DNA of 64,000 nt from Mycetohabitans endofungorum (GCF_037477895.1 NZ_CP132744.1:1922001-1986000); one strand, 5' to 3'. Shown: positions 8,497-19,312, counted from the first letter of the stretch. Numbers and translations: made by a program. Notes: generated from the sequence alone by a model not told the origin.

Positions 8497-11400
8497 TCAG
8501 TTTAGGCGAGCATGAAGCCCTTGTAAATCATAGACCTCAAGGTTTTTCAAATAGCGCAGGCCTTCGACTGCAGCGCGCGCACCGGACATCGTCGTGTAGT
8601 ACGTCACCTTGTTCGCCTGCGCGCTCATGCGAATCGAGCGCGAATCAGCGATCGCTGTCCGGGTTTCATCGACAGTCGTGAATACGAGCGCGATTTCGCC
8701 GTTCTTGATCATGTCGACGATATGCGGCCGACCGTCCTTGACCTTATTGACGACTTTGACCGGCACACCTGCAGCCGCAATCGCCATGGCCGTTCCCTTC
8801 GTCGCGACCAAGGGATAGCCTAGCTCATGCAGCATGCGCGCTAACTCGACGGCCTTGGGCTTATCCGCGTCCATCACGGTCAGCAGCACGGTGCCCGAAG
8901 CGGGCAGCCGCGAGCCGGCAGCTAGTTGCGACTTGAACAGCGCCTCGCCGAACGTGCGTCCAACGCCCATCACTTCACCGGTCGAACGCATCTCTGGTCC
9001 CAGCACCGGATCGACAGCCGGGAACTTGATGAACGGGAACACCGCCTCCTTCACGCTGAAGTAAGGCGGCTCAACCTCCTGTGTCACCCGCTGCGCGACC
9101 AGCGTCTGTCCGACCATCGCGCGCGCGGCGATCTTGGCCAGTTGCAGCCCAGTCGCCTTCGATACGTACGGCACCGTGCGTGACGCGCGCGGATTGACTT
9201 CCAGCACGTAGATCACATCGCCGAGCGTACCGTTGGCCTGCGGCACCTGCTGGATGGCGAACTGTACGTTCATCAGCCCGATCACGTTCAGCGCCCGCGC
9301 CATCGCCGCGGTCTGCCGCTTGAGTTCGGTCACGGTCGCAGCCGACAGCGAATAAGGTGGCAGCGAGCAGGCAGAATCTCCAGAGTGCACGCCCGCCTGC
9401 TCAATATGCTCCATGACACCGCCAATGAAGACCGCACTGCCGTCACAAATGCAATCAACATCACATTCGATCGCGTCATTCAGGAACCGATCCAGCAACA
9501 CCGGCGAATCGTTCGAGACCTTGACCGCTTCGCGCATATAGCGTTCCAGGTCACGCGGCGCATGCACGATCTCCATCGCGCGGCCGCCCAGCACGTAGGA
9601 GGGACGCACGACAAGCGGATAGCCGATCTCGCCGGCTAGCTGCAGTGCTTCGTCCTCGGTGCGAGCGGTCCGATTCGGCGGCTGACGCAGGCCGAGCGAT
9701 TGCAACAGCTTCTGGAAGCGCTCGCGGTCCTCGGCCGCATCGATCATGTCCGGCGATGTACCCACGATCGGCACACCATTGGCCTCCAGATCCAGCGCAA
9801 GCTTCAACGGCGTCTGGCCGCCGTATTGCACGATCACGCCGAGCGGCTTTTCCTTGTCGACGATCTCGAGCACGTCCTCCAGCGTCAGCGGCTCGAAATA
9901 AAGCCGATCCGACGTGTCATAGTCGGTCGATACCGTTTCCGGATTGCAGTTGACCATGATCGTCTCGTAGCCGTCCTCGCGCATCGCCAGCGCGGCATGC
10001 ACGCAGCAATAGTCGAATTCGATGCCCTGGCCAATCCGGTTCGGGCCGCCGCCCAGCACCATAATCTTTTTGTTCGTCGTCGGCTGCGCCTCGCACTCCT
10101 GCTCGTACGTCGAGTACATGTAAGCGGTTTTCGTCGCAAACTCCGCCGCGCAAGTGTCCACGCGTTTGTATACCGGCCGCACATTCAACTCGATGCGACG
10201 CGCGCGTACCTCAGCCGGGCTTGCGCCCGTCAGCTTGGCCAGACGCCGGTCCGAGAAGCCGCTCTGCTTCAAGTACAACAGCTCGTCGCGCGACAGGCTG
10301 ACCAGCGAGCGTGCGGCGAGCGCTTTTTCCTTCAGCACGATCTGCTCGATCTGGGCGAGGAACCACGGATCAATCCCGGTTTCGTCGAAGATCTCGTCGC
10401 GCGACAACCCCACGCGGAATGCATCGCCAACATACCAGATCCGGTCCGGACCCGGCGTGCCGATCTGCTCGACAATCTCGTCGCGGTCCGTGGACTTTTC
10501 GTCCAGTCCGTCCACGCCGACCTCCAGCCCCCGCAGCGCCTTCTGAAACGATTCCTGGAACGTGCGTCCGATCGCCATCACCTCGCCGACGGACTTCATC
10601 TGGGTGGTCAAGTGCGGATCGGCCTCGCGAAATTTCTCGAACGCAAAGCGCGGTACCTTCGTGACCACGTAGTCAATCGTCGGCTCGAACGAGGCCGGCG
10701 TCTGGCCACCGGTGATCTCGTTCTTCAATTCATCCAGCGTATAGCCGACCGCGAGCTTGGCTGCAACCTTCGCGATCGGGAATCCCGTTGCCTTCGACGC
10801 GAGCGCAGACGAGCGCGACACGCGCGGATTCATCTCGATCACGATCATGCGACCATCGCGCGGATTGATCGCAAATTGCACGTTCGAGCCGCCCGTATCC
10901 ACGCCGATCTCGCGCAGCACTGCAAGCGACGCGTCGCGCATCAATTGGTATTCCTTGTCGGTCAGCGTCTGCGCGGGCGCGACAGTGATCGAGTCGCCGG
11001 TATGGATACCCATCGGATCGAGATTCTCGATCGAGCAGACAATGATGCAGTTGTCGTGCCGGTCACGCACAACCTCCATCTCGAATTCCTTCCAACCCAG
11101 CAGCGATTCCTCGATCAGCAACTCGCGCGTGGGCGACAAATCTAGGCCGCGCTTACAGATCTCCTCGAACTCGACACGGTTGTATGCAATACCGCCCCCC
11201 GAGCCGCCGAGCGTGAACGATGGCCGGATCACCACTGGGTAGCCCGCGCCACCGGTCGCCTGGGCAATCTCGGCCTGGACCTTCAGCGCCTCTTCCCACG
11301 AGTGCGCAATTCCCGACTTGGCCGAGCCCAACCCGATCCGGTCCATCGCCTCCTTGAACTTCTGCCGATCCTCGGCCTTGTCGATCGCCGCGGGCGACGC

Positions 11401-11751
11401 GCCGATCAACTCGACGCCGTATTTGTCCAGCACGCCGTGCCGATGCAGGTCCAGCGCGCAGTTCAGCGCGGTCTGGCCTCCCATCGTCGGCAGGATCGCG
11501 TCGGGACGCTCCTTCGCGATGATCGTCTCGACGACTTCCCAGGTGATCGGTTCGATGTACGTGACGTCGGCCGTATCCGGGTCGGTCATGATCGTCGCCG
11601 GATTGCTGTTGACCAAGATCACCTTATAGCCTTCCTCGCGCAGTGCCTTGCACGCCTGCGCGCCGGAATAGTCGAACTCGCACGCCTGGCCGATGATGAT
11701 CGGCCCCGCGCCGATGATAAGAATACTGTTGATGTCTGTCCGCTTGGGCAT
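8497..11751 (-). CDS. carB: Carbamoyl-phosphate synthase large subunit CarB
   Basis: A 1084-residue synthetase that makes carbamoyl phosphate from bicarbonate, ammonia and two ATP for arginine and pyrimidine synthesis. The start [20 protein letters not shown] at 11751 is the family start; a 29-residue upstream extension is not conserved. It has two homologous ATP-grasp halves: the first includes [12 protein letters not shown] and [13 protein letters not shown], the second [18 protein letters not shown] and [12 protein letters not shown]. An MGS-like allosteric domain ends the protein (about 940-1084). carA lies upstream with a 133-base gap. Length matches E. coli CarB (1073). Confidence 0.98.
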   Translation of the reverse strand: MPKRTDINSILIIGAGPIIIGQACEFDYSGAQACKALREEGYKVILVNSNPATIMTDPDTADVTYIEPITWEVVETIIAKERPDAILPTMGGQTALNCALDLHRHGVLDKYGVELIGASPAAIDKAEDRQKFKEAMDRIGLGSAKSGIAHSWEEALKVQAEIAQATGGAGYPVVIRPSFTLGGSGGGIAYNRVEFEEICKRGLDLSPTRELLIEESLLGWKEFEMEVVRDRHDNCIIVCSIENLDPMGIHTGDSITVAPAQTLTDKEYQLMRDASLAVLREIGVDTGGSNVQFAINPRDGRMIVIEMNPRVSRSSALASKATGFPIAKVAAKLAVGYTLDELKNEITGGQTPASFEPTIDYVVTKVPRFAFEKFREADPHLTTQMKSVGEVMAIGRTFQESFQKALRGLEVGVDGLDEKSTDRDEIVEQIGTPGPDRIWYVGDAFRVGLSRDEIFDETGIDPWFLAQIEQIVLKEKALAARSLVSLSRDELLYLKQSGFSDRRLAKLTGASPAEVRARRIELNVRPVYKRVDTCAAEFATKTAYMYSTYEQECEAQPTTNKKIMVLGGGPNRIGQGIEFDYCCVHAALAMREDGYETIMVNCNPETVSTDYDTSDRLYFEPLTLEDVLEIVDKEKPLGVIVQYGGQTPLKLALDLEANGVPIVGTSPDMIDAAEDRERFQKLLQSLGLRQPPNRTARTEDEALQLAGEIGYPLVVRPSYVLGGRAMEIVHAPRDLERYMREAVKVSNDSPVLLDRFLNDAIECDVDCICDGSAVFIGGVMEHIEQAGVHSGDSACSLPPYSLSAATVTELKRQTAAMARALNVIGLMNVQFAIQQVPQANGTLGDVIYVLEVNPRASRTVPYVSKATGLQLAKIAARAMVGQTLVAQRVTQEVEPPYFSVKEAVFPFIKFPAVDPVLGPEMRSTGEVMGVGRTFGEALFKSQLAAGSRLPASGTVLLTVMDADKPKAVELARMLHELGYPLVATKGTAMAIAAAGVPVKVVNKVKDGRPHIVDMIKNGEIALVFTTVDETRTAIADSRSIRMSAQANKVTYYTTMSGARAAVEGLRYLKNLEVYDLQGLHARLN

Positions 11752-11884
11752 AACGCTACTCGCTGGTGTGCGCGTGTATCGCGCTGATATTCGTGTCTTC
11801 GGTTTGCGGTGCGGCGCATGTCGCACACGCGCCTGCACGCCGACTGACGCGCAGCGGGGGCAATGAGCCGCCCGCCGCGCGGTG

Positions 11885-13045
11885 CTATGCGGCGCTCGTG
11901 GCGCAGTTGCGGCCGGCCTTGCTCGCGTTGATCAGGCTAACGAACCGGTCAAACAGGTAGCCGATGTCGTGCGGCCCCGGCGACGCTTCCGGGTGCCCCT
12001 GGAAGCAGAACGCAGGCTTGTCCTGCAGCGCGAAGCCCTGCAGCGTGCCATCGAACAGCGAGACGTGCGTGACCTTCGCGTTGGCCGGTAGCGTCGACGC
12101 GTCAACCGCGAAACCGTGGTTTTGCGAGGTGATCACGACCTTGCCGTTGTCCAGATCCTTGACCGGGTGATTGGCGCCATGGTGGCCGGTCTTCATCTTC
12201 AACGTCTTCGCGCCGACAGCTAGCGCCATGATCTGGTGGCCCAGGCAAATGCCGAACGTCGGCACGCCGCGCTCGATCAATTCGCGCGTCGCGGCGACCG
12301 CGTAATCGCATGCTTGCGGATCACCGGGCCCATTGGACAGGAACACGCCATCCGGATTCAGCGCGAGCGCGTCAGCGACGCTCGATTGGGCGGGCAACAC
12401 GGTGACATGGCACCCGCGCTCGGCAAGCATGCGCAGAATATTGCGTTTAATGCCGTAGTCGAACGCGACCACCCGGTACTGCGGCGTTGGTTGCGCCCGG
12501 TAGCCTTCGCCTAGGCGCCATTCGGTCTCGGTCCACTCGTAGCGCGCGTGCGTCGACACGACTTTTGCCAGATCCATGCCGGCCAGGCCCGGGAACGAGC
12601 GCGCCAGCTCGAGCGCCTGTTGTTCGTCGGTCCCGACGAGAATGCAGCCGTTCTGCGCGCCCCGCTCGCGCAGAATGCGGGTCAAGCAGCGCGTATCCAA
12701 GCCGGCGATCGCGACCACGCCTTCGCCGGCCAGATAGTCAGACAACGTGCGCTGAGCGCGGAAATTCGACGCCAGCACCGGCAGATCGCGAATCACCAGG
12801 CCAGCGGCATGGACGCGGCCCGACTCGACGTCTTCGTCGTTCACACCGACATTGCCGATGTGCGGATACGTCAGCGTGACGATCTGGCGCGCGTAGCTGG
12901 GGTCGGTGAGAATTTCCTGGTAGCCGGTGATCGCAGTATTGAACACCACTTCACCAATCGTGTGGCCGGTGGCGCCGATCGAGTAGCCGCGCAAAACGGT
13001 GCCATCGGCAAGCGCGAGCAGAGCGGGAGAAAAAGACGGCAACAC
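11885..13045 (-). CDS. carA: Carbamoyl-phosphate synthase small subunit CarA
   Basis: A 386-residue glutaminase subunit that supplies ammonia to CarB. A GTG start at 13045 (protein beginning with [15 protein letters not shown]) is preferred because AAGGAG lies seven bases upstream; the frame is open further but without family similarity. The N-terminal CPSase_sm domain includes [20 protein letters not shown]. The class I amidotransferase triad shows as the Cys of FGICLGHQ and the His of [14 protein letters not shown]. It is the first gene of carAB. Confidence 0.98.
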   Translation of the reverse strand: MLPSFSPALLALADGTVLRGYSIGATGHTIGEVVFNTAITGYQEILTDPSYARQIVTLTYPHIGNVGVNDEDVESGRVHAAGLVIRDLPVLASNFRAQRTLSDYLAGEGVVAIAGLDTRCLTRILRERGAQNGCILVGTDEQQALELARSFPGLAGMDLAKVVSTHARYEWTETEWRLGEGYRAQPTPQYRVVAFDYGIKRNILRMLAERGCHVTVLPAQSSVADALALNPDGVFLSNGPGDPQACDYAVAATRELIERGVPTFGICLGHQIMALAVGAKTLKMKTGHHGANHPVKDLDNGKVVITSQNHGFAVDASTLPANAKVTHVSLFDGTLQGFALQDKPAFCFQGHPEASPGPHDIGYLFDRFVSLINASKAGRNCATSAA

Positions 13046-13325
13046 GGGGGGCTCCTTCCGGGGACACCCTGCTGCCGACCTGCCGTCCTTGTCCGGGGGG
13101 CGCATTGTCCGCCTCGGGGCCCATTCGGCTCACGGACGACGTGCACAATCGGCCCCGCTGCGGGCGACAGCTCCGATAGAATCGGGCGCGCGGCGGACGA
13201 GCGGTTTGGGAAAGGTAGGCGCTAGGGTGCGGGTTGATTAACTTAAACTTTCAAATTATAGCTTGAAACCGATCTTGCCTCAAAATCCATCGGTCCAACG
13301 ACCCACTGTCGGCCACGCTTTAGTT

Positions 13326-13874
13326 TTAGTCCATTTTCAACCGGATCTCGGCGCGGCGCGTTCTCGGCAGACCCGGTCGTTTCCTGTCGCAAGCCCACTT
13401 CCCGCCCGCGCATCGCAGCGCCAGCATGAAGTATCCGATTGCGGCAAGCCCTTGCACCACGACCAACACGAACCAGACCCATTGATGTGCGTGGGCCGGA
13501 TAATGGCCGCCTCGCGCCGGCCAATGATCCAGCGCCGCGCCGATCGCCACTTGCAGTACAAAGATCTCCCAAAATCACCAACGTGAAACTCGTGTTCACG
13601 CGGCCGATCAGGCGCGCCGGAAAGTGCTCGGCAAGTACGGCATAGGTGAGAATGCCGGGGCTGCCCAATACACTGTAGGCAGCCCACACCGCCATCGGCG
13701 GCAACGGCACGGCGGCAATGAGCCCCTGCACCAGCACGAACAACACCATCGTGACGCCGGAGAACCGATATACTGACACGCCCCAGCGCTCGAATGTGTG
13801 GGCCAGCGCGCCAAAGCCGATGTTGCCCACAATGAAGGTGGTACCGAACACCGATACGCTCGATGCGGCACGGG
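13326..13874 (-). pseudogene. Decayed MFS transporter, C-terminal part only
   Basis: Reverse-strand translation gives membrane segments of a major facilitator transporter: FGTTFIVGNIGFGALAHTFE, VTMVLFVLVQGLIAAVPLPP and PGILTYAVLAEHFPARLIGR. The frame then breaks near 13565, after SFTLVILG, and continues in another frame as VAIGAALDHWPARGGHYPAH and the last helix VWFVLVVVQGLAAIGYFMLA. The first two thirds of a normal MFS protein are missing, because the mltD-like gene starts its C-terminus right at the break. It is therefore a truncated and frameshifted remnant between carA and the lytic transglycosylase; substrate unknown. Confidence 0.85.
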
Positions 13875-13878
13875 CCGC

Positions 13879-15603
13879 CTATTTTGCCTTGCGTTTGCGC
13901 GCGTCGCCCGCGGTCTTAGTGCGGCTCGCAACCGCGGCCTTGGCCCGACCGGCGGACACCGGCGCCGCCTTGCCGGCCCCGGTAGACGCGGCAGCGCCCG
14001 CCGACTTCGCCGCCCCCTTGCCCGCCTTCACCTTGCCTACCTTGCTGCGAGCCGGCTCGGCAACGCGTACGATGCTCGCACGGCCCCTGCGCGCGTCGTA
14101 GCGCGAAACGGCCCGCCTGTTCTGCGCACGCGCCGAAAACTTCTCCACGCGGCCCGCGCGCGGCGCCGACATCTCTTTAACGATCGCCCGTCGGACCGGT
14201 ACGTGCAATATCAGCCGCTGACCCGCCATCACCGTGTTGCGCCGCGTATGGTTCCATGCCTTAATCTGCGCGACAGTCACGCCATAGCGCCGGGCCACCG
14301 CCGCGATCGACTGCCCGCGCCGCACGCGGATCAACATCTTGCGCGTATCGGGCACCTCCGGCTCCATCGCGAGTACCGCATTTTCCGCGACGTCGGCGCT
14401 GATATCCTCGTCGTCGCCATCGTCCTTGGGCACCAGCAGCGTCGAGCCAGGCTTGAGCCGCATGCCGGCGGGAATCTTATTGACCGCCATCAGCATGCCC
14501 AAGTCGACGCCGATTTTCTTGGCCAGCACCGCCGGGGTCGCACGCTCGGTCACCTTGTACGTCTTCCACGTCGACAGGTTGCCGTCGTAGGCTTTCAAGT
14601 TGCGCTCAAACACATTCGCGTTCTCAAACGGAAGCAGAATCTGCGGTTGCGATGCGCCGAGAATCACCGGTTGCTTGAAGCCGGGGTTCAGCGAGCGAAA
14701 CTCTTCTAGCGAAAGGCCTGCAAGCTTGGACGCTACCTTGACGTCAATGTCACGCGCGGTCGTCACCGTGACGAAGTACGGGTGATTCGGAATATCCGGC
14801 AACGTCAGCCCATATTGCCGCGGGTTCATTACGATGTTTTTCACCGCCTGCAGCTTGGGCACATAGTTGCGCGTCTCGGACGGCATCGGCAGGCTTTGAT
14901 AATCGGTCGGCAGCCCGCGTGCCAGGTTGCGCGCAATCGCGCGTTTTACGCTGCCCTCGCCCCAATTGTAAGCAGCCAGCGCCAGATACCAGTCGCCGAA
15001 CATGCCGTGCAACTTCGTCAGATAATCGAGCGCCGCACTAGTCGAGGCGACGACGTCACGCCGTTCGTCCTGAAACATGTTCTGTTTCAGTTTGAAGGTA
15101 CGGCCCGTGCCGGGTACGAACTGCCACATGCCGGCGGCCTTCGCGACCGATAGCGCATGCGGGTTAAACGCCGACTCGACGAACGGCAACAGTGCCAGCT
15201 CCGTTGGCATACGCCGCTGTTCAAGCTCTTCGACGATGTGATACAGGTACTTCTTCGAGCGTTCAGTCATGCGCTCGACGTAGTCGGGGCGCTGCGCGTA
15301 CCAATTCGTCTGCATGTTGACCAGATTGCTTTGCAGATCCGGGATCTGGACGCCGGCGCGAATCCGGCTCCACAAGTCATCGGAGCCTTGCAGTTCTTGC
15401 ACGCTGCCATGATCAACGTCGATGGTGTGCTTAGACGAGGACAGCGCGGCATGCTTCTGAATGGGATTGCCTTCGACGAGCTGCAGGTTCTGCGAAGTGG
15501 AAAGCGCGGAGGAAGCCGGTTGAGAGGGTTGTGCCGTATGCTTGCCGCTGCTCGCGCAGGCGGCGAGCAACAGTGTCAACAGCGCGCTGAGTATCAATCG
15601 CAT
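13879..15603 (-). CDS. mltD: MltD-type membrane-bound lytic murein transglycosylase (lipoprotein)
   Basis: A 574-residue lipoprotein that cleaves peptidoglycan glycan strands. The signal MRLILSALLTLLLAACASSG has the lipobox LAAC (Cys16). The SLT domain spans about residues 125-260: catalytic Glu in ALLPFVESAFNP, then AAGMWQFVPGTGR and LALAAYNWGEGSV. Two LysM peptidoglycan-binding repeats follow, one beginning TYKVTERATPAVLAKKIGV and one beginning RVRRGQSIAAVARRYGV. The last 90 residues are a basic Ala/Lys-rich tail. It lies upstream of a decayed transporter. gloB is 220 bases further upstream on the same strand, an association common to MltD loci. Confidence 0.93.
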   Translation of the reverse strand: MRLILSALLTLLLAACASSGKHTAQPSQPASSALSTSQNLQLVEGNPIQKHAALSSSKHTIDVDHGSVQELQGSDDLWSRIRAGVQIPDLQSNLVNMQTNWYAQRPDYVERMTERSKKYLYHIVEELEQRRMPTELALLPFVESAFNPHALSVAKAAGMWQFVPGTGRTFKLKQNMFQDERRDVVASTSAALDYLTKLHGMFGDWYLALAAYNWGEGSVKRAIARNLARGLPTDYQSLPMPSETRNYVPKLQAVKNIVMNPRQYGLTLPDIPNHPYFVTVTTARDIDVKVASKLAGLSLEEFRSLNPGFKQPVILGASQPQILLPFENANVFERNLKAYDGNLSTWKTYKVTERATPAVLAKKIGVDLGMLMAVNKIPAGMRLKPGSTLLVPKDDGDDEDISADVAENAVLAMEPEVPDTRKMLIRVRRGQSIAAVARRYGVTVAQIKAWNHTRRNTVMAGQRLILHVPVRRAIVKEMSAPRAGRVEKFSARAQNRRAVSRYDARRGRASIVRVAEPARSKVGKVKAGKGAAKSAGAAASTGAGKAAPVSAGRAKAAVASRTKTAGDARKRKAK

Positions 15604-15823
15604 TAAACGTCTCGGATTCCAAAGGGGCGCCGGAAAATTGGGTCCGATAGTACGCAGAACGCGTGCGTCGCGTCAACCTAAAAACTGTAAAAAAGCCTGC
15701 AAAATCCGTGCGTTGAGACCTGTTCTTCAGGTCCCGTGCGAAATCCGCCATCGATGTGAGGGTCTCGACATGCGGCGTCGTTATGATAAGTGATGACGTC
15801 CGGATCCACCGACGCGGGTAGCG

Positions 15824-16666
15824 TCAGCGAAAGACGTTCTTCCATTCACGCAACGCAGTAAAAGTGTCGAGCCGCCCGCTCGTGTACACCTGCCGCTTGT
15901 CGGCTAGTTGCTGTCGGATCGACGGCAGATGGGCGCGCAGGAACGGATTGACACGCTTCTCATGACCTATCGTAGTCGGCAAAGTCGCCACCCCATCGGC
16001 GCGTAACCCCTGAGCCCGGTCCCGCCAGGCGAGCAAGTCGACGTTGTCCGGCTCCACCGCCAGCGCGAATGCGATATTGGACAATGTGTATTCGTGCGCG
16101 CAATGCACTTCGGTGGCATCGGGCAGCGCCGTCAGCGCGTCCAGTGATGCCAGCATCTGCTGTGGGGTGCCCTCGAACAGACGCCCGCAGCCGCTGGCAA
16201 ATAGCGTGTCGCCGCACAGCAGGTGCGGCACCGGTTCCGAGCCGGCCGCCGCGAAATAAGCGATATGCCCGCGTGTATGGCCGGGCACGTCGATCACAGA
16301 CAATACCAATCCGAGCGGCTCGATCCGGACTTCATCCCCGCCCGCAAGCGGGTTCGTGACTGCCTGGATGGCCTCGCTGCGCGGACCGTATACCGGGACC
16401 GGGCCGTGTGCGCCACACGTCTGGATCAACGTGACCACTCCGCCGACATGGTCGGCATGGTGGTGGGTGAGTAAAATAGCGGTCAGCCGCAAGCCTTGTC
16501 GCTGCAGGAAGTCGGCGACCGGCGCGGCATCGCCAGGATCGACCACTGCAGCGTCACATCCGTTCGAGATGACCCAGATATAGTTGTCCTCAAATGCCGG
16601 AACCGGGATGTATTGCAACCCGCCACCGGCGTCACGGGCTGATCTGGCTTTCAACGGTACGTTCAT
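15824..16666 (-). CDS. gloB: Hydroxyacylglutathione hydrolase (glyoxalase II) GloB
   Basis: A 280-residue metallo-beta-lactamase-fold enzyme that hydrolyses S-lactoylglutathione in methylglyoxal detoxification. The metal site is THHHADHVGG near residue 66. Further ligands lie in PGHTRGHIAYF and in CGDTLFASGCGRLFEG, and the C-terminal substrate-binding part includes HCAHEYTLSNIAFA and NPFLR. It carries about 18 extra residues before the conserved IPVPAFEDNYIW, so an internal start is possible. It is divergent from the methyltransferase gene, with only 21 bases between the starts, as in many proteobacterial gloB-methyltransferase-rnhA-dnaQ clusters. Confidence 0.96.
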   Translation of the reverse strand: MNVPLKARSARDAGGGLQYIPVPAFEDNYIWVISNGCDAAVVDPGDAAPVADFLQRQGLRLTAILLTHHHADHVGGVVTLIQTCGAHGPVPVYGPRSEAIQAVTNPLAGGDEVRIEPLGLVLSVIDVPGHTRGHIAYFAAAGSEPVPHLLCGDTLFASGCGRLFEGTPQQMLASLDALTALPDATEVHCAHEYTLSNIAFALAVEPDNVDLLAWRDRAQGLRADGVATLPTTIGHEKRVNPFLRAHLPSIRQQLADKRQVYTSGRLDTFTALREWKNVFR

Positions 16667-16687
16667 CGCGCAGAACCCATAGATACA

Positions 16688-17500
16688 ATGTCGAACCGAC
16701 CGATTATAGACTGGCCAACCTGGACCGAATCACCACCGGGACGATACGTGCTCGCGTGGGAGCAAAGCCAACTCGATCGCCTGGTGTCCGACATGTTCGG
16801 CTATTACGCGCTGCAGTTGGGCTTACCGCAGCTTGATGCGTTGCGCGAGAACCGCATGCCATGCCGCGGCCTGGTGCTGGACGCAGCCAGCGGCGCGAGC
16901 GCGCCCTATCGATTGCCGGACCAGAACAGCCATGGCGCCGCCGATACCGGCCAACGCCACGCACCGCCGCAACGCGAAACGCTTTGGTGCGATTTCCTGG
17001 ACCTGCCGTTCGAGTCGCAGAGCGTGGACTTGCTGATCCTACCGCACACACTCGAGTTCACGCGCGATCCGCATCGGCTACTGCGCGAAGCCGAACGCGT
17101 CCTTGTGCCAGAGGGACGGCTCGTGATTGTCGGCTTCAACTCGCTGAGCCTGTGGGGCATGCGACAGTCGATCAGCCGCCGCGGCGGCCGTGCGTTCGTG
17201 CCGGCGGCACATGACCTGATCGCCTTTACGAGAATGAAGGACTGGATCAAGTTGCTCGGCTTCGAACTGGACCGTGGCCGCTTCGGCTGCTACCGTCCGC
17301 CAGTGAACACCGAGACATGGCTCGCGCGGTATGCATTCATGGAAGCAGCCGGTGATCGCTGGTGGCCGATTTTTGGCGCGACATACATGATCACCGCGAT
17401 CAAGCGGGTGCATGGTATGCGGCTGATCGGTCCGGCCAAAGTCAAAAAACAGGCACTCGCGCCGGCGCTGAACCCGGTTGCGGCACCGAACGCTCCCTAA
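16688..17500 (+). CDS. Class I SAM-dependent methyltransferase
   Basis: A 270-residue putative methyltransferase. The central Rossmann core carries [12 protein letters not shown] in place of a clear motif [21 protein letters not shown] then gives the acidic and post-I motifs, followed by [20 protein letters not shown] as in UbiE/BioC-like proteins. The substrate is unknown. Its position between gloB and rnhA-dnaQ is conserved across proteobacteria (compare yafS in E. coli). A divergent promoter with gloB lies in the 21-base gap or inside the gene starts. Motif I lacks the GxGxG glycines (ASGAS), so SAM binding should be considered likely, not proven. Confidence 0.85.
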   Translation: MSNRPIIDWPTWTESPPGRYVLAWEQSQLDRLVSDMFGYYALQLGLPQLDALRENRMPCRGLVLDAASGASAPYRLPDQNSHGAADTGQRHAPPQRETLWCDFLDLPFESQSVDLLILPHTLEFTRDPHRLLREAERVLVPEGRLVIVGFNSLSLWGMRQSISRRGGRAFVPAAHDLIAFTRMKDWIKLLGFELDRGRFGCYRPPVNTETWLARYAFMEAAGDRWWPIFGATYMITAIKRVHGMRLIGPAKVKKQALAPALNPVAAPNAP

Positions 17501-17549
17501 CGACGCCGGCGTACGCTGGCGTTTGCGTGTCACCCCTATCGACGAACTC

Positions 17550-17999
17550 ATGGAATCCAACACCCTCATCGAAATTTATACGGATGGCGCCTGCAAAGGC
17601 AACCCGGGTCCGGGCGGCTGGGGCGCACTGCTGCGCTTCGGCGCGCAAGAAAAAGAGCTGTTTGGCGGCGAGCGCTCAACGACCAACAACCGAATGGAAC
17701 TGATGGCCGTGATCGCCGCCCTCGAGGCGCTAAAGCGGCCCTGCAAGGCGGTCGTCCATACCGATTCGCAGTACGTGCAAAAAGGCATCAGCGAATGGAT
17801 TCACGGCTGGAAGAAAAAGAATTGGGTGACTGCCGCGAAAACACCGGTCAAGAACGCCGATCTATGGCAACGTCTCGATGCGCTGAGCGTGCTGCACGAG
17901 ATCGAATGGCGCTGGGTCCGCGGCCACGCCGGCCATCCGGAAAACGAACGAGCCGACGCACTGGCCAACCGGGGCGTGGCATCGCTCGAACAAGCATGA
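17550..17999 (+). CDS. rnhA: Ribonuclease HI
   Basis: A 149-residue endonuclease that degrades the RNA strand of RNA-DNA hybrids. The start [20 protein letters not shown] at 17550 matches the family; the frame is open 24 codons upstream but overlaps the methyltransferase end. The catalytic carboxylates are Asp of YTDGAC, Glu of TNNRMELMA, Asp of VHTDSQYV and Asp of NERADALA. The basic protrusion HGWKKKNW is present as in E. coli. It lies 52 bases upstream of dnaQ, the standard rnhA-dnaQ pair. Confidence 0.98.
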   Translation: MESNTLIEIYTDGACKGNPGPGGWGALLRFGAQEKELFGGERSTTNNRMELMAVIAALEALKRPCKAVVHTDSQYVQKGISEWIHGWKKKNWVTAAKTPVKNADLWQRLDALSVLHEIEWRWVRGHAGHPENERADALANRGVASLEQA

Positions 18000-18051
18000 G
18001 CCGTGTACGCACGCGCTGCATGTTGAACTTTTTTGAACACACCATCCCACC

Positions 18052-18795
18052 ATGCGTCTTCTTGTTCTCGACACCGAAACCACTGGCCTGAACGCCAAAG
18101 GCGGAGACCGGATCATTGAAATCGGCTGCGTCGAAATCGTCAACCGGCAACTGACCGGCAACAACCTACACTTTTACGTCAATCCGGAGCGCGACAGCGA
18201 CCCCGGCGCATTGGCCGTGCATGGATTGACTACCGAGTTTCTGCGCGACAAGCCGAAGTTCGCGGAAATTGCCGATGCGCTGCGCGATTTCGTCAAGGAT
18301 GCCGGCATCATCATTCATAACGCACCGTTCGACATCGGCTTTCTCAACGCGGAATTTGCGATGCTGGGGCTGCCGCCATTTTGCGATCATTGCGGCGAAG
18401 TGATCGACACGCTGGTGCAGGCCAAGGCGATGTTTCCAGGCAAACGTAACTCACTGGACGCGCTGTGCGAGCGCTTCGGCATCAGCAATGCGCACCGCAC
18501 GCTGCATGGCGCGCTACTTGATGCGGAATTGCTGGCCGACGTCTACCTAGCGATGACGCGCGGCCAAGAAAGTCTGGTCATCGACATGCTGGCCGACACG
18601 CCGGGCCCAGGGTCGGTAGCCACGGCGCGCGTGTCGCTCGCCCAGTTTGAGCTGCCCGTTATCAGTGCTAGCGATGACGAGCTTGCCGCCCATGCGGATG
18701 TACTCAACGAACTCGACAAAGCACGCAAAGGGCCGTGCGTATGGCGGGAGCCGCCGCAGCGGGTGAACGAAACCGCCCCCGCGGCTGCCGCGTGA
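18052..18795 (+). CDS. dnaQ: DNA polymerase III epsilon subunit (3'-5' proofreading exonuclease)
   Basis: A 247-residue DEDDh exonuclease that proofreads replication. ExoI is VLDTETTGLN near residue 5, ExoII is IIHNAPFDIGFLNAEF near residue 84, and ExoIII with its catalytic His and Asp is HRTLHGALLDAELLADVY near residue 150. The C-terminal 60 residues form the weakly conserved tail that binds the alpha subunit. It follows rnhA in the same direction, and tRNA-Val follows 176 bases later with its own promoter. Confidence 0.97.
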   Translation: MRLLVLDTETTGLNAKGGDRIIEIGCVEIVNRQLTGNNLHFYVNPERDSDPGALAVHGLTTEFLRDKPKFAEIADALRDFVKDAGIIIHNAPFDIGFLNAEFAMLGLPPFCDHCGEVIDTLVQAKAMFPGKRNSLDALCERFGISNAHRTLHGALLDAELLADVYLAMTRGQESLVIDMLADTPGPGSVATARVSLAQFELPVISASDDELAAHADVLNELDKARKGPCVWREPPQRVNETAPAAAA

Positions 18796-18929
18796 TACGG
18801 CGGCGTGCCACGCGCGTCGGTACGGTGTTCGCGGATGCGCACGTGATCCACGCGCGAGCAGGTCGGCGCCACTGCGGAACCAGTCGAGCACCGGATAGTG
18901 ATAACGCAGCCCGGACCTGTGAAAAGCAC

Positions 18930-18958
18930 TTTACGGATCTCGCAAGTCCTGTCATAAT
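18930..18958 (+). promoter_or_regulatory. Sigma-70 promoter of tRNA-Val
   Basis: TTTACG at 18930-18935 and CATAAT at 18953-18958 are separated by exactly 17 bases. They lie 14 bases before the first base of the tRNA, a good -35/-10 pair for a stable RNA gene. Confidence 0.7.
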
Positions 18959-18971
18959 CGCTGACTCATTT

Positions 18972-19046
18972 GGGTGGTTAGCTCAGCGGTAGAGCACTGC
19001 CTTCACACGGCAGGGGTCACTGGTTCGATCCCAGTACTACCCACCA
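18972..19046 (+). tRNA. tRNA-Val (anticodon CAC)
   Basis: The sequence folds as a tRNA. The acceptor GGGTGGT pairs with ACTACCC, the D arm contains TTAGCTCAGCGGTAGAGCA, and the anticodon loop TTCACAC closes on CTGCC/GGCAG. The T arm is CTGGTTCGATCCCAG, and the 3' CCA is encoded. Anticodon CAC reads GTG valine codons. An integrase relic starts 135 bases downstream, so its 3' end is a likely attachment site. Confidence 0.97.
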
Positions 19047-19052
19047 GAATCG

Positions 19053-19082
19053 GAAGGGCCGGCAAACGCCGGCCCTTCTTAC
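19053..19082 (+). terminator. Terminator behind tRNA-Val
   Basis: GAAGGGCCGGC / GCCGGCCCTTC form an 11-base-pair stem with an AAAC loop, six bases after the tRNA CCA end, followed by TTACTTTCT. A short but credible rho-independent terminator. Confidence 0.8.
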
Positions 19083-19181
19083 TTTCTGGCGATCGAACAC
19101 CCTCCTCGTTCGATTTCTGTCCTTCCCTGAATCGGGTTGTTTGCCACAAATTTGCCACTGTTCACTTGGCGACGCATTTGC

Positions 19182-19312
19182 ATGGCAACAATTCGGCAAT
19201 GAGGAAAATACTGGGAAGCACAAACTCGGCGACGCAGGTGGCTGTCGCTGTCTCACAGTTTCAATACCAAGACCGCCGTTGAAGCTTGGGCGCGACGTGC
19301 CGAGTCCAGTCA
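19182..19312 (+). pseudogene. Remnant of a phage-type tyrosine recombinase (integrase), N-terminus only
   Basis: From an ATG at 19182 the plus strand reads MATIRQ, then TGA at 19200-19202, and continues in frame as GKYWEAQTRRRRWLSLSHSF followed by NTKTAVEAWARRAES. This is the N-terminal pattern of phage integrases (a GxWxAQVRRxG strand, then FxTKxxAExWARxxE). After about residue 43 the similarity ends, and the arm, core-binding and catalytic parts are missing. Its place directly behind the 3' end of tRNA-Val is the classic position of an island or prophage integrase. The call rests on a short pattern, but position and content agree. Confidence 0.7.

Noticed and set aside
9700..11145. Long plus-strand open frame (481 codons) opposite carB
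   Set aside because: It is the antisense shadow of a highly conserved GC-rich gene, is Arg/His-rich and matches no family; carB is certain.
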